Below, piece after piece: positions 1 through 13,670 of a stretch of 64,000 nt of DNA (position 1 is the first letter of the stretch; each line of letters opens with the position of its first letter). A program made the translations under genes and the position numbers. The stretch spans positions 2,046,001 through 2,110,000 of the forward strand of contig OY751493.1 in the NCBI GenBank assembly GCA_963565915.1. Reading direction: 5' to 3'. The notes beneath the pieces are model-generated. The model worked only from the letters and a program-made list of their open reading frames with translations. It did not search any database and was not told the origin of the DNA. The DNA is from Entoloma clypeatum. Its lineage: Eukaryota > Basidiomycota > Agaricomycetes > Agaricales > Entolomataceae.

Positions 1-858
1 TCCCGATTGACTGGACGGGAATTCGAGACAGCTCCCAACAAGGTGATTAAATCTCTGGTGATTCCTCCTTCGTCGTGTGGCTGAACAGCCCTTTTAGTTT
101 GAGGCCCTAGCCTCCCACGATGCGATGGTGGAAGCTCATGGTTCTCTGAATGTTATCGCATGTGCCTTCATGAAGATTGCGAACGACATTCGCTTCCTTG
201 GTTCTGGGCCACGCTGTGGGTTTGGTGAACTGAGCTTGCCCGAGAATGAGCCAGGGAGTAGTATCATGCCAGGAAAGGTTAACCCTACACAATGCGAGGC
301 CATTACCATGGTAGCCGCGCAAGTCATAGGAAACCAAACGGCAGTCAGTGTTGCTGGGGCAAGCGGACAATTCGAGGTAAGTATTTCCAGGGAAAAAATT
401 CATCACAACTTGTGACGATGATCAATAGTTGAACGTCTTCAAACCTGTCATTGCTCAGAACGTTCTGCGTAGCATTCGCTTACTATCTGATGGTACGTGG
501 TGGGGCTCGGACGCGTATAGCGATGATATTCATGTTACCTATCAGGGGCACGTTCTCTGACGAAAAACTGCATTGTTGGCATCCAGGCTAATGAGAAACG
601 AATCAATACCTTGTTAAACGAGTCGCTGATGTTGGCAACAATTCTGAACAGCCACCTTGGATATGACAGTGAGTGATGGCATCCCCGTCCAGGCAAAGCT
701 ATTGAAGCGCATGGTGGATAGATGTCGCCAAATGTGCAAAGAAGGCACATAAGGAGGGAACGACGCTGAAAGAGGCGACAGTAGCCCTAGGGTTCTTGAC
801 TCTGGAAGAGTTTGATGCAAAAGTTCGGCCAGAGCTTATGCTTCACCCTGATCCTTGA
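1..858 (+). CDS. fumC: Fumarate hydratase, class II (C-terminal part, cut by window edge)
   Basis: Class II fumarase converts fumarate to malate in the mitochondrial matrix and cytosol. The class signature [15 protein letters not shown] is intact, preceded by [17 protein letters not shown] and followed by a C-terminal domain with [17 protein letters not shown] and [11 protein letters not shown]. The 5' end lies outside the window. Exons read as 1-42, 98-376, 429-492, 546-668 and 722-858, with introns of 51-55 bases. The intron at 669-721 joins GYD to [13 protein letters not shown] and restores the usual family sequence, so the gene is not broken. The stop is TGA at 856-858. Identification is certain from the signature; whether a mitochondrial presequence exists cannot be seen. 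Confidence 0.95.
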
Positions 859-1094
859 GATCGCTATCGTTAGTAGGGAATCTTAGTATCTAAACATCGA
901 ACGTTGCGGCAGTGATGGCATGGAAGAGTTTGGATGAAGTTGAAAGCAGGTGGCAGTGTGTCCAAATCAGGGCAAGAGTGAACTGCGATGGAGAGTTTGA
1001 AACAGTGGACCCTTGGCAAACTACTTGCGCCAGCCTTCTCAACATCCCAACACGTTTCCCTCGCCGTCGTCCGTAACCCCCCCCTGGCCCTAGC

Positions 1095-4000
1095 ATGTCC
1101 TTGAGCCGGATACTCAATGACGATTTGCTGCCAGCTGTCTCTCAAATTCGTCCTGACTGCCCTCCTGCTCGCTCGCTGCTTCATGAAATGTCCCCAACTT
1201 CTTCCAATAGTCAGGTATCTCTGGTACCCCTCTATAACGACAATCCCGCAGCTGTCTCAGGCCATCACCATGGCACACTGACGGGTCGGTTAAATTCTTC
1301 TCACTACGAGCCACCGCCGTCTGATGTTTGCAGAAGATGACGGGCGTCCTTTGGTGCTGGACAGAGCCTCCGGGGTACAGTACCAGCAAATCGACCATGA
1401 ATTAATCCCGAGAAAGAGGCGTAAAGGGGAGAACAGCGATTTGGACTATCAAGGACCAGGCACACGCCGCGTAAGTAGATGTTCAAACGTCTCGAGCGTT
1501 TGCCGCAACTCATGTTCGCCCAGTCTACTCTGCGCAAGCAAGCTGCTAGGGGGAGACATACATCTTTACACTCGTTTAGAAGCATTTCCCCAGCCTCCGA
1601 AGCCACTGATCACCAAAAACCCCCAACGGAAGACGAACGTCGTCTCGCTTCCACCGATTTAGAGGACTGCGAGGAGATATGGATTGGCGAGCTCCACGAA
1701 TACATGTTGGAAACTCAGAGACGCCAGAATCAGGTTGCAGATTGGTTTGAGGCTACCATCATGGTAGGCAAGATCCAGGGCCGTTGCGCGCTTGATGACG
1801 ACCTCTGCTATAGGACCGTAACTCGTTGACAGCGCAACAGATGTCACACTATTATGCAAGCCGGATCGCCAGAATACCGCTAGCTTCTACCAAGGGGGGA
1901 CAACGTACCTTCCATGATGATTATCGTGATACCTCGCCCTTTCCGGACTATCTGTATGAAGAGACTCGCGGGCACCGACGCAGATCTCGCAATGGCGCTG
2001 AGGATGCTGCTCACGAGTTGGAGAGGTCTATTCTCGGAGACTCCAACAATGCCCCCGCCTCTCGGATGCCAAAACAGCTGGGAAATGGAAAGGAGGCGAG
2101 CAAGCGGCTACCCTCGGATGGTGGTAGTGATCTTCCCAGGGATCTGGGTCCTGCTTCGAAGAAAAGAAAGATCGACTGCGAAGATGGTCATCCCGACAGT
2201 CCGGACCCCTTTCCGGCATCATCAACTCTTTCCAAAAGTAAAGGTAAAGGCAGACAGAGGGAAGCCAGTCCGGACAGTACATGTGCAATTATGAAGTCGA
2301 AGAAAAAACCTCCAAGGAAGAGGCTGGGTCTAGACCTTGAACTCGAGTTGGCCTCTCATCCGCTCTCTATTTCAGGAGATATAACACCTGCGATATCTAT
2401 ATCCCAACCACCCTCACCAGCCCCTACCGTGTCCGGTATCATCTACGAATTAGAGGAAGAGATACCCCCTTTGAGAAGGGCCAAAAAGGTCGATGAGCCG
2501 ACGATGGTTAAGCGAGTCAAGACCTTGGAGGAAGCGCAGCGTAAAGTGTGGACAAACATTGCCAGAAGGGACATTGCAAAGGTATGAAGCAAATGGTCTA
2601 ATCATCTCTTTTCCATTCTGCTTACCGGATCTGCATAGGTTTACAAATACCAGCTGTTGGGACACCAGGCAAGACAATCGCAGATGGAACGCATTGCCAA
2701 AGTCGCTTCGCTTCAAGCACGGCGGCCATTTACAAGAACCGCGAAGGCCAACAAAGACCTACAAGCAAAAGCTAAACGTCTTATGCGAGAAATGCAGGTA
2801 TTCTGGAAAAAAAATGAGAAGGAGGAGAGAGACGTCCGAAAACGTGAACAAAAGGAAGCATCGGACCGTTTGAAGGTCGAAGAAGAGAAACGGGAGGCTG
2901 CGAGGCAAGCTCGCAAGCTCGAGTTCCTGATAAGTCAGACAGAACTGTATAGCCATTTTGTTGGAAGCAAACTTAAGAGTGAGTGGTTTTTTTATGGACA
3001 TGCTGTCGACATTATTGACGTGCACTAGCTACGGAAATCGAGGGCGATGTTGATGCTCTTCCTGTCCCGGCGGCCTTGAGAGTGGATGATGTAGATCAGA
3101 GGGCGCTTGGAGAGATAAACTTCGATGACGGTAGAAACATGAGTTCAGGACCCATCGACGTGCTGACTTGATTTTCAGATGACGAGACGAACTTACATAG
3201 GCATGCCAGATATAATGCTCAAGAAGCAATCACTCTAGCAAAAGAACGGGCACAGCAGTTCGATACCCAAGCTGCACTGGAGAGAAAGACAAATGAAGCA
3301 CTCAGGCTAGCAAAAGCTCAAGCGCACATCCACGATGCAAGCGAAAGGATTTCTTTACCAGCTTCAGAGACTCCACTCGTCGACTGTACGTAAAGCAAAA
3401 ATTTAGACAACAATTTCTTACCAGTTGTTGTATCAGTTGATTCCGAGGAACTCAACTTCCAGAATCCCACGTCCTTAAGTGGACAACTGACGGTTGGGCA
3501 GCCAAAGATGTTGATGGCTCAGCTCAAAGAGTATCAATTGAAAGGTTTGAATTGGTTAGCTACACTATATGAGCAAGGCATCAATGGTATCCTGGCCGAT
3601 GAAATGGGTCTTGGGAAGGTGTGTGTGCATTATCGCCTGGACTAAAAACCCTTTGAACTCGGGGCCGATAGACCGTCCAATCCATTTCGCTGCTGGCATA
3701 CCTTGCGGAAACCCATGATATTTGGGGACCCTTCCTCGTGGTTGCGCCAGCATCAACACTTCACAACTGGCAGCAGGAAATCACCCGGTTTGTACCTGCT
3801 CTCAAAGCTTTGCCATACTGGGGCAACGTCAAAGACCGAACCACTCTCCGAAAGTTCTGGAGCAAAAAGGAAATTAGCTACAACCGAGATGCACCCTTCC
3901 ATGTCCTTATCACAAGCTATCAACTGGTAGGCAAAAGCCTCGCATTCTATTCTTTCCAAACCTTCATTCTTTTCTAGGTTACTCAAGACCAGCAGTACTT

Positions 4001-6566
4001 CCAGCGTGTCAAATGGCAGTACATGATTCTAGATGAGGCACAAAATATCAAAAACTCCTCAAGTGTACGATGGAAAACACTACTAGGATTTCACTGTCGC
4101 AATCGGCTGTTGCTTACGGGAACACCGATTCAAAACTCCATGCAGGGTAGGCATTCGTCTCATCCATATCCTAGCTTGAACCCACATCTTTTGTAGAATT
4201 ATGGGCGCTGCTTCATTTTATCATGCCTAGTCTATTCGACTCGCATGATGAATTCAACGAGTGGTTTTCCAAGGATATCGAGAATGCGGCAGAGAACAAG
4301 GGAAGTAAACTGAACGAGCACCAGTTGCGGCGACTCCACATGATTCTTAAGCCATTCATGCTTCGACGGGTAAAAAGGCATGTCCAGAACGAACTCAGTG
4401 AAAAGGTAGCTTTGCTACTTTTTTTTCTCGCCCCGTCCCCCGTCCCCCACCCCCCCACACTAATTTGCTTCTCCCAGATTGAAAAAGATATTTTCGTCGA
4501 TCTAAGTGCCAGGCAACGCGCCCTGTATAATGTCCTTCTTGCGCATGTATCAGTGGCGGACCTTTTAGCAAAAGCAGCCAACCTAGGCGACGTAGATTCT
4601 GCACGGTCTTTGATGAATCTTGTAATGCAATTTCGCAAGGTGTGCCATGCCATCTTCCTTCTCCCTGATTGCTTCCTTACTGCACTGACGAGGTATGCAA
4701 CCACCCTGAACTTTTTGAACGAGCCGACGTGGTAGCACCATTTTCGTTCTCAGCTTTCGGCCGCTCGGGACCATTAATACGGGATGGCGACTTTATTTCT
4801 CTGTCTTATTCAACACGAAATCCGATCGAATTCTCGATTCCTAAACTCTTCTATTCCGATGGCGGCCTTATGAACAAGCCATGCAACAACGCTTTTTCTC
4901 ACCTGCAAAAGAGTTGCTTCGCCAAGATGTTTAACGTATGGTCGACTGACTGGATACATAAATCATTGTCCGACGGACGTGAGACACTATCTGCATTTTC
5001 GGAGCATTTTGATTCTTATCTTGCTCTCAGGATCATCTTCCTTTTCCTTCCTTCGAATGTGTGACATCTCTCCAGCAGAGGCACACTCGCTTCATACCGC
5101 CCCACTGATTCGCAGACGACTACTAGCAGTTGCGGAAGAAGTGAAAGCTGTCGATGAGCTGCCCTTTCGCCTGTGAGCACCATCTTCCCTGCACTTAAGC
5201 CCTTCTCAATTGTTTCAAGGGATGCGGATTTCGTCGCTCACTCTGCAATTTGCCCAATGGAAATGGTATTATCGCCCCCTCTACTACGAGTCGATGTTGC
5301 AGACAATCTACCTCACCTCCGTTGCATCTCCACTTCAGCATGGTTGCAATCCTGCCTGTCCCGACCAGAACTACGGTGGTTTGTCCCTCCCGTCGTCGCT
5401 CCTCCCATCACGCCACATTGTCTGGATCGAACATTCCTGGAATCCCAAGCCCAGTTACTTGAGGGGCCATTGGAATCCCTTGCGTTTTATGGATTGCCCC
5501 TTCATCTCCACGACTCAAAGGCTGCTCTTGATTTTTACAGGGTACAGATACCGGCCCTTCCCCTGAATGGTCTACTTGGTACTTCGTCCGCAAACCAGCT
5601 ACCAATGTCAACTATGCAGGTTCCCGAAGCTAAAAGACTCATCTATGACTCAGCAAAACTCGCTCGTCTCGACTTGTTACTTCAGGAGCTGAAGCTGGGC
5701 GACCACCGCGTTTTAATATATTTTCAAATGACGCGGATGATGGATCTCATGGAAGAATACCTTATTTATCGTCAATACAAATATCTCCGCCTTGATGGAT
5801 CCTCGAAGCTCGAAGACCGCAGAGACATGGTGATAGACTGGCAGACACGGTTGGTGTTCCATTATATCCACTACCCTCTGGAGCTTAATTATGCTATCAT
5901 TAGGTCCGATATATTTGTTTTCTTGCTTAGCACTCGAGCTGGCGGTCTTGGCATTAATCTCACTGCGGCAGATACTGTGGTTTTCTATGACCACGACTGG
6001 AACCCGTCCAACGATGCACAGGCAATGGATAGAGCCCATCGCCTAGGCCAGACTCGTCAAGTGACTGTCTACCGCTTGATCACAAAGGGTACCATTGACG
6101 AACGCATCGTTCAATTAGCGAGGGTTAAGAAAGACGTTAGTTTGTCTTCACTATCTATCTCGGAGAGCTGTCTCACGTCTGTCTTCAGGTGCAAGATATT
6201 GTCGTAGGGAATAAGAACCTCACCGACGTCACGAAACCAAGCGAAATTGTCCAATTACTGCTCAACGACGAAGAGCTCGCCACGCTGAAGACTTCAAAGG
6301 CTTCCGACCTACCCTGCAATAACGGCTCGATGAGCGGAACGGCTGCTCAAGACCTTTGGAACGATGAGGAGGATAATTTCTTTGGGCATGCGGCACCCCT
6401 CGCACCACCTTCTGCTCCTGAAGCGGAGGAAAACGGAACTCCCATTCCCTCCAACACCCGGGGAAAGAAACGCAAGTCAGGAGTAAACCATAGTTCTCGT
6501 GGACGCAAACCAGCAGGTAAAAAGAAAGCCAGCAGCACATTTGAAAGTCTTGCCGCTGGTGTATAA
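1095..6566 (+). CDS. INO80: INO80 chromatin-remodelling ATPase
   Basis: Catalytic Snf2-family subunit of the nuclear INO80 complex, which slides nucleosomes and exchanges H2A.Z. The first part is acidic, basic and disordered. A DBINO region follows at about 2490-2975 ([19 protein letters not shown], then basic helices), next the helicase N lobe at about 3490-4400 ([11 protein letters not shown]alker A, LDEAQ Walker B, TGTPIQNS) and the helicase C lobe at about 5620-6140 ([23 protein letters not shown]). The C-tail is basic and ends FESLAAGV. It has many introns, including a 1285-1333 intron that joins HGTLT to EDDGRP and fixes the start at 1095. A 54-base intron at 5850-5903 leaves the reading frame open. 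A residue-rich insertion separates the two lobes, as in the INO80 family. Exact N-terminal splicing is inferred. Confidence 0.93.
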
Positions 6567-7159
6567 GGACTTCAAGTATATGATGGTCGACTCTTGGATT
6601 ACATGTACTTGGCTAGATTCCTTCCAATGTTACGATATCATTCGTCGATACGTATGTACTGGCATCGTTAGGGCATTTCACACCGCCCAACTTTTGATTA
6701 ACCTTTCGTCAAACTTTCCGCCAACTTCACATCGATAGTTTGCCCATTTTTTGACCCCACAGCGTCAATGACACGTCGATTCCTCCAGCCTACAACTAGA
6801 AAGAAAAAAAAAATCCCTCGTTGGCCGGGGCCGTCCGATCCGTCCTCAAGCTCGCCATAGTTTGTAGATCTGCTTGTTTTGTCTCCTGGGTGTAAAGTTG
6901 GGCAACAAGTTGATTGAAAGTTGACGAGAAGTTGGATGGTGTGAAACGCCCTATTAACCAACAGCAGCATCCACCCCATGCACACAAGACCTCGCCACTT
7001 ACTATCACGATCGAAACTGTTAAGCATGAACTGAATTCTTTCAGCACCTTCCGACTTCTCGCTCCAATCCCCAAACCTAATCTATTACAAAGGATCATAC
7101 CCAGTAAGTAGGAGAGGCAACCGGAAGCTTCAACCTCCCACCAGCTTGGTTCGTCTGCG
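6567..7159 (+). other. Intergenic region, INO80 to DEAH helicase
   Basis: No convincing gene is seen. Open frames on both strands here, such as one on the minus strand across 6796-7263, are low-complexity readings through the upstream region and the first exon of the next gene. A run of A at about 6800-6815 and pyrimidine-rich stretches near 7060-7150 are consistent with a 3' end followed by a promoter. Confidence 0.5.
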
Positions 7160-10100
7160 ATGGCGAAAAAAAAGAAAACCCAACTAAAGCCGGTTTCGCG
7201 CGGTTTCGCGACAACATCTGTGCCTAAAAAGCTTGCCCCTATCGAAGTCCCACCAACGGACATGCAAATTGAGCGGGCGAGAGTCGAGGTAAATGATGGA
7301 CCAGAGGATACCTACGTCGCTTTTACGCCCGCTCGGGAAGACGACACCGAGGAAATGTTGATGCAGAGTCTCGTTGACAAGTTGCAAGAGAAGACAGAAA
7401 AGGAGATTACTAGGTACGGGTATGCCATGAATCCAACAGGTTGTATTTGAGCTGATTTCCATGAACTCATAAGAACTTTGAAGGTATTTATCTGTTGTTC
7501 TGCCTGCATTTCCATGTCTCATGACAATGTGAGGCAGTCGAAATGGACCGCCGATTCTCGCAATGTCTTCCCATGCTCGACCTGGACGGGGGGTTGGTGG
7601 ACCGCGTTATCGAGCTGGCTATAGAATGCCAGAACTTAGGCGATAAAAAGGACGGTAAGAAAACCACTAATAAGCGCATAATTGGACCCTTCAAATTTTC
7701 TTATCGTTCTGATAGGGAAAAAAAGTCTAGAGGAATCCGAAGACAAATCTATCAGTCGTCTTGCAGTAACATATGGAGTTTTGAGGCGTCTGGGATTTTT
7801 GGATGACCGAGTAATGGAATGTCTGTATGCCATAAAAGGAGTAGACCTGGATGAAGCATATGATTGGGTGAGTTATGGCTTTTGGGATGTTATATAGAGT
7901 ATAACCTGTCTAAATCATATTGAGCTCTATTTACACTGCACAGAAAACGAGATAACGCACTGTATGTTTCTGGTTGGTGTCACCCTTTTTTCTGTGAAAT
8001 GCTGACGTCCATAGGTATCTCTGAATCACCTGAACTGAAAACTCCAGAAACTCCACGGATGCCCCCAACACCCTCGGCGCCTCCACAATCCACCATTACA
8101 CCGGTTTTGAGTACCAGGCGATTTTATCTTCAACCCGATGTTCAGACATTTACACCGTCACAATCATTGACCTCTAGTCCTTCACCAGGAGAAGATCGAC
8201 CAGATTCAAAACACGTTGATCTCAAGGCACATATCTTATCCACATTTGGCGTCTTGGAATCTGGTCGCGATTCGCCAGAGATCGATAATCCTACTGTCTT
8301 ATACGTTCAAGCGAAACTAAGATACGAGGGCCTCGTGGCTGATCGACATCATGGAAAAACTATTGACATAGGTGAAGTGCAGGCCCTCCGCAGGCGGATA
8401 GAAGTGTTCAAGGCAAGTTATTTTTTCGACGAAAGGGAAGCAGAAGAACATTATCGGATCGAACGTAAAAGAATCGATGCCACTGCATTGCAGAGCCGTC
8501 TATTAGGAGAACTTCCCAACGTTCCCTCCCAGCATCCGACCGTCGGTCTCCTGACAACACGACCAACCAGTCCCCGAGAGCCAAGGCCATCCACGGTTTC
8601 GCCCGATATCTTCGATGATGATAGCGACGAATCGTCGGGAGGCATCTTCCATCTTCTAAATGAAGATATAGAAGCAACGATGATTACTCAAGGGGTGGCA
8701 ATAACAATCCGCGATATGGCACTGCCTAAACATTGGTCTGGTCGCACACCCAAGGTCTTCTTGAAGGAAACAGTCTCAAAGGCTGATAGGTATGCGGCAG
8801 TTTCTTACAACATCATATCAGGGACCAGTCGTGCCAAGCGTGCTGCTGTTAGGATCATGTGGGAAGGGCAAAAAATAGACGAGTGGCTCATGGAGGATAC
8901 GGCGTGCTATGATGAGGAACAGGCAGAACAGTTCATTGCCACTGTGGCGCTTCATGCCTTGACTTTTCCTCTGACCGAGGGTTTCGCAGCGACTTTCTCA
9001 TCGGCCTCGGGTGGTCAAACCTTCTTCAGATTATTACCTACCCTCCATCGAGTCCTTTGGGATGAACTAGAAGCCACCAGGAAGGCAAGGGCCGACACAA
9101 TCAATCGTGCTATTTGGCTCAAACTGCGTTCTGTTTTGGTAACAAAGCTGGAAGTCGATGATAAGGTGTGGAATACGATGACAGACGTTCTTTGCTCCGC
9201 TGATGAATGCTAGATCTATGGGAAAAATGTCAAGCCAATTCCTGATTCCGAACGTACACCGAATCTAATACCGTCGTTTGCGCCCATCGAAAATGCCTGC
9301 GAGCACCTTGCTGTCAGTTTCAAGGCCCGGCAGAGTACCGCAGAGTACCAAGCCATGCTTGCAAGTAGTGTTTATTGAGCCCCATTTCTGTATTGACCCT
9401 GAAATAGGAAAAACGTAATCTGTTGCCGATTGCGGAGTATCGCGAAAAAATTATCCATACTCTTGAAAAAGCGCAGGTTCTTGTGCTAAGCGGCGAAACT
9501 GGATGGTATTACGTTTCTTGATCCTCATCCAACTTTCCCTCACCCGGATTAAACAGCGGCAAATCCACGCAAGTACCCACATTTATCCTTGAAGATCAGC
9601 TTTGCCGTGGAAAGCCTTGTAGAATCTACTGCACAGAGCCTCGCCGGATCTCAGCGATTTCGCTGGCTCAGCGTCAGTTTTGATTTCACCTGTTTCTGAT
9701 GGAAAGCAGCGTTCAAGTCTAACTTCTAGGCGTATCTCGCGAATTAGGAGACCCTCCGAACGCAGTTGGAACGCCCAATTCCCTTGTTGGATACTCTATC
9801 CGGCTGGAAAGCAACATGAACCGGAACACCCGCTTAGCTTTCGTTACAAACGGTATCGCACTGCGAATGTTGGAAGGTGGGACTGGCCAAGGAACGGCCT
9901 TTGATGAGATAACTGTGAGTCTTCAAACAACTTTTCTTGGAATTCAGAACGTTGATTTCGTGCAGCACATCATCATCGATGAGGTTCGTCGCGAATTCAA
10001 CATCTCCCATGTATGGTCATGACCAATGATCAAGGTTCATGAACGCACGATAGAGTCAGATTTTCTGCTGATAGTCCTGAAGTCCCTATTGGCTCAGCGA

Positions 10101-12782
10101 CCTGCTCTAAGGCCAGTGTTTCTCCTTCCATTGGAGGCGAATTCAAAACATCACGTTTACAGGGTCATATTGATGTCTGCCACAGTTGATGCAGAGAAGA
10201 TTTCCGACTTTTTTGGCGGATGTCCGACGCTCCATGTTCCTGGTCGTACATTCCCGGTCAATATACAATTTCTAGAGGACGCCGTGGAACTCAGTCGCTG
10301 GGTAATTTCTGAGAATTCGCCTTATGCAAAGCGTCGTAAGCTATCGATGTCTACTCTTCGCCTAATGCATGCCAACGATGCATTATATCAGGTCATGATA
10401 AGTTCTACCAGGCGAAACTCCGCCAAAACTGGACAGAGGAGATGCCAGAACGGGATGACGACGACGACGAAACCATGCAGGAAGCTGTCAAGCTTGAGAA
10501 GCGGTATTCAGCAGAAACTACCGCCACCCTCAACCTTTTGGATGAGCGTTTGATCCCCTATGACCTCATCCTGCGCCTATTAGAGCGTATATGTTTCGAA
10601 GATGTTCCCCACATGAGGTACTCCGTGGCTATCTTGATCTTCATGCCAGGTTTAGCAGAAATCCGGCGCTTGAACGATATGTTGGTTGATCATCGGTCCT
10701 TTGGATCTGACGATATGTTCAAGATCTATCCCCTCCACTCAACGCTCTCAAGCGAGAATCAGAATGCGGTATTTGACATCCCGCCACCTGGCAGCAGAAA
10801 AATCGTGATTGGTAGGAACTCCCTTTTTTGACCAATAACGAAGAAAACACGTTTCATACGTGCATGTTCCAGCGACCAATATTGCGGAGACTGGAATCAC
10901 TATACCAGATATAACATGCGTTATAGATACCGGCAAACATCGCGAGATGAGGTATTCCATGCTACTTATCACTGTCAGTCACCATAGAACCGCTGACACG
11001 TCTTGTCCAGATTTGATGAAAAGCGACAGATCAGTCGCCTTGTAGAAACCTTCATCGCCAAAAGCAATGCAGCACAGCGGCGAGGACGAGCCGGGCGTGC
11101 GCAACATGGCCTTTGTTTCCACCTCTTTACCAGACTTCGGCACGATACTCAGGTAATGACGGGTTGATATTGTTGCTACTTCCATGCACGATAATTTACT
11201 AACATTATCTTAGATGGCAGAAACCCCATTGCCGGAAATGTTACGTCTAAGTTTATCAGATCTAGCGCTTCGCATTAAAATAATGAAATTCGAGCTTGGT
11301 TCATCTATCGAGGATGTCCTTTCGCATGCGCTTGACCCTCCGGCATCCATCAATATACAACGCGCAGCATCGATGCTGGTCGAGGTGCGTAGTATTCTCA
11401 TTTAACGTGGACATCTTAAAACGGATAGAAATATCTAGGTTCGAGCATTAACACCGTCTGGAGACATCACACCAATGGGCAGATTGCTCAGCAAGCTCCC
11501 AACAGATGTCCATCTGGGAAAATTCCTATTAACCGCGACCCTATTTCGCTGCTTAGAACCAGCCTTGACAATTGCAGCAGCACTGAACTCAAAATCTCCT
11601 TTCGTTACCCCTCTCGGATTTGAACGAGAAGCTGATCGAGCCAAGCAATCTTTCAGAACTGGTTTGTTATCTCATATTCATCGAGCTCCCCATTCAGGCG
11701 AACATCTATTTCAGAAAATTCGGATTTTTTAACCATCCACAATGCCTTCGCGAGTTGGCGCCGAGCTTGTAACAATCCAGGCTATGGTCGAAAATTCTGC
11801 CGGAGCAATTATCTCAGCCATCAGGCTTGTTAATAATGCCTTGTCTACATTTCGATCCTAATGGTAGTGGTTGCAGAACCTACAACAAATTGAAGAACTT
11901 CGACAACAGTTTCTAGGGTGATTCTCTTCTCAATCGTATTTGCACGACTTCTGCTGATCTCTATCTAGGTATCTAATAGACTCGTCTTTTATTCATGTGG
12001 ACACATCATATATTTACGAACTTAACCGGTTGTTATCTTGCCTACTTCTTTTCCTCGATCGCTCAGACATCTTTGTATAGGACTCGTTATGGCAGAGGTC
12101 GGACTCGGTTTATCACAATTCCATCTGATCTAGATATCAACTCCACAAACATTGCGCTCGTCAATGCTGCCTTGACTGCAGGATTATTTCCGAAAATATT
12201 GGCCGTTGACCGGACGAACGGATCTATGCGCACAATTTCGAACAACCAACAAGCCTTCTTCCATCCATCGTCCGTTAATTTTGGGAGAAAATCCGTTGAT
12301 CTAGGGGTGAAACATCTAGCGTATTTCACTCTTATGTGCGCTTCAATATGTTCCGTCTTGGTTCCGTCCCAAAAAATCTTACTGGTCTGGATGGTTTCAG
12401 GCACTCCAAGAAGTTGTACGCCTGGGAAACGGGACCCGTCGATGACATTTCCATGGTATTGCTGTGTGGGGATTGCGATTTCAAAGTGAAACTTCAAAAA
12501 GTCTCTTAACTATTGATGAATGCTGACAATATCTAGCTTATCTCTAACTCGGTTTTCATCGACAAGAAGATCAAATTCAGAACTTCACCTAAAGCCAACA
12601 TTGCTCTCAAAATCCTGCGCAACCAATTTGGCTCCCTTCTTGCGAACCAGTTCCGCGGCAAGACCCTTACTAAATTTCAGGTTCTATGGCATGAAGTCGC
12701 GTTGATGGCTCTTGGAAAAGTGAAAGAGGAAACATCCCACATGGCGATACAGACAATCGTGCCAAAACTAACATGCATATGA
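7160..12782 (+). CDS. DEAH-box RNA helicase, DHX29/DHX57/Ucp12 type, with UBA-like domain
   Basis: ATP-dependent RNA helicase related to yeast YLR419W, S. pombe Ucp12 and animal DHX29/DHX57, a group linked to translation initiation and ribosome function. A UBA-like stretch (RRLGFLDDRVMECLYAIKG) lies at about 7780-7865 and a long linker follows. The helicase core starts near 9420: GETGCGKST (Walker A, rebuilt across an intron), TEPRRISAISLAQRVSREL, IIIDEVHER (motif II, split by an intron), LMSATVDAEKIS, then ATNIAETGITIP and QRRGRAGR, and a C-terminal OB-fold region up to the TGA at 12780-12782. Short introns are numerous; the intron at 10112-10162 reads as GC-AG. An acidic run of D/E residues sits between the lobes (about 10440-10480). 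Orthology within the DHX group is inferred. Confidence 0.88.
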
Positions 12783-12886
12783 TAAATATCATGACAAGGC
12801 TCACAAATACACTTGGTCATAATCACTTTTGATAACCGACTGCAGTTGTTTCACATCAAAAGATAGCAAACGTATTAATTAAGGCT

Positions 12887-13478
12887 CTAATCTTCTTCAT
12901 CCTCTTCACCAGCACCACTGTCGGTGTCCATATGAGCGCGTTAGTAAAGAAGATGTTAGGAACGTACGCAATGTTGTAGAAGCGGAGTTGATAGTTATCC
13001 TTTGCTGAGGCAACGACACTTGGCAAAAAACGTCCACATCGACGAGGGAAAGGGAACGGGTTGCTGCTCACCGTATCCAATCTCTAAGACTGTTCTTCTT
13101 CAGGAATTTCTTGGTAAGGTATTTGAGATAACGCTTTGAGAATGGGATATTTGAGGTGACTGTAATTTTTGTGTTGCCTATGCGCCCAATTCACAACAAG
13201 CGGTGGGATCTGGGCTAGGGGACAGACCATCACGAACAACCTTGACGTTGTCACCAAGCTGACCCGCTTTACCATCGACCTTTATGCGGTCATGAAGAAA
13301 TTTTTCAAAGTCAGCACCGTCGAAGACACCATCGGCAGCAGGTTTGGAGTAGTCGATGACGAATTTATGTTTGGTAGTGACGGGCTTTCCGGTGGCAGCC
13401 TTGGGCTGCGAGTAAAGAAGCCGGCGTAAGCCTACTGAGAAGGTAACTCAGCAAAGCGGTACCGGTGCTACTGACCAT
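12887..13478 (-). CDS. RPL22: 60S ribosomal protein eL22
   Basis: Small RNA-binding protein of the large ribosomal subunit. Five exons read 13476-13478, 13228-13405, 13072-13177, 12968-13018 and 12887-12917 (minus strand), giving a protein of about 120 residues, the normal family length. Visible family motifs are [58 protein letters not shown] and [25 protein letters not shown], followed by the usual acidic tail. The first coding exon is the ATG alone, followed by a 70-base intron. All introns are GT-AG; the last (12918-12967) contains a good branch sequence (ctaac). It is divergent from CBF5 across 192 bases and convergent with the helicase gene. Confidence 0.93.
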
Positions 13479-13670
13479 CGTATAGAATGTTGAGGATGGG
13501 AGGACGATGGTGTAGGAAGGTTTTCTGTGGACGGATTGTACTGTACAGTCAAAACAAGGTTTGTCCGGCAATCTCCGCTTCAGGCATGTGGATCATTTAT
13601 TGTGGAATTCAAACTCCGATCATTGTCTGGAACAGTGAGCCCGATCTCCCGAACATCAACACCGACGAAC
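13479..13670. promoter_or_regulatory. Shared divergent promoter, RPL22 / CBF5
   Basis: The 192 bases between two start codons facing opposite ways must hold both promoters. A perfect 10-base palindrome, ACTGTACAGT, lies at 13540-13549. Both genes serve ribosome production, so co-regulation is a reasonable inference. An open frame runs through this stretch on the plus strand without a plausible protein. Confidence 0.5.

Noticed and set aside
669..721. Apparent insertion or frameshift in fumarase
   Set aside because: Treating 669-721 as one 53-base GT-AG intron gives the exact family sequence [16 protein letters not shown]; no break is needed.
1095..6566. INO80 as a decayed pseudogene because the frame changes often
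   Set aside because: All frame changes coincide with good GT-AG introns and every helicase motif is intact after splicing.
6796..7263. 155-residue minus-strand frame upstream of the DEAH helicase
   Set aside because: It overlaps the first helicase exon, is low in complexity and has no recognisable motif.
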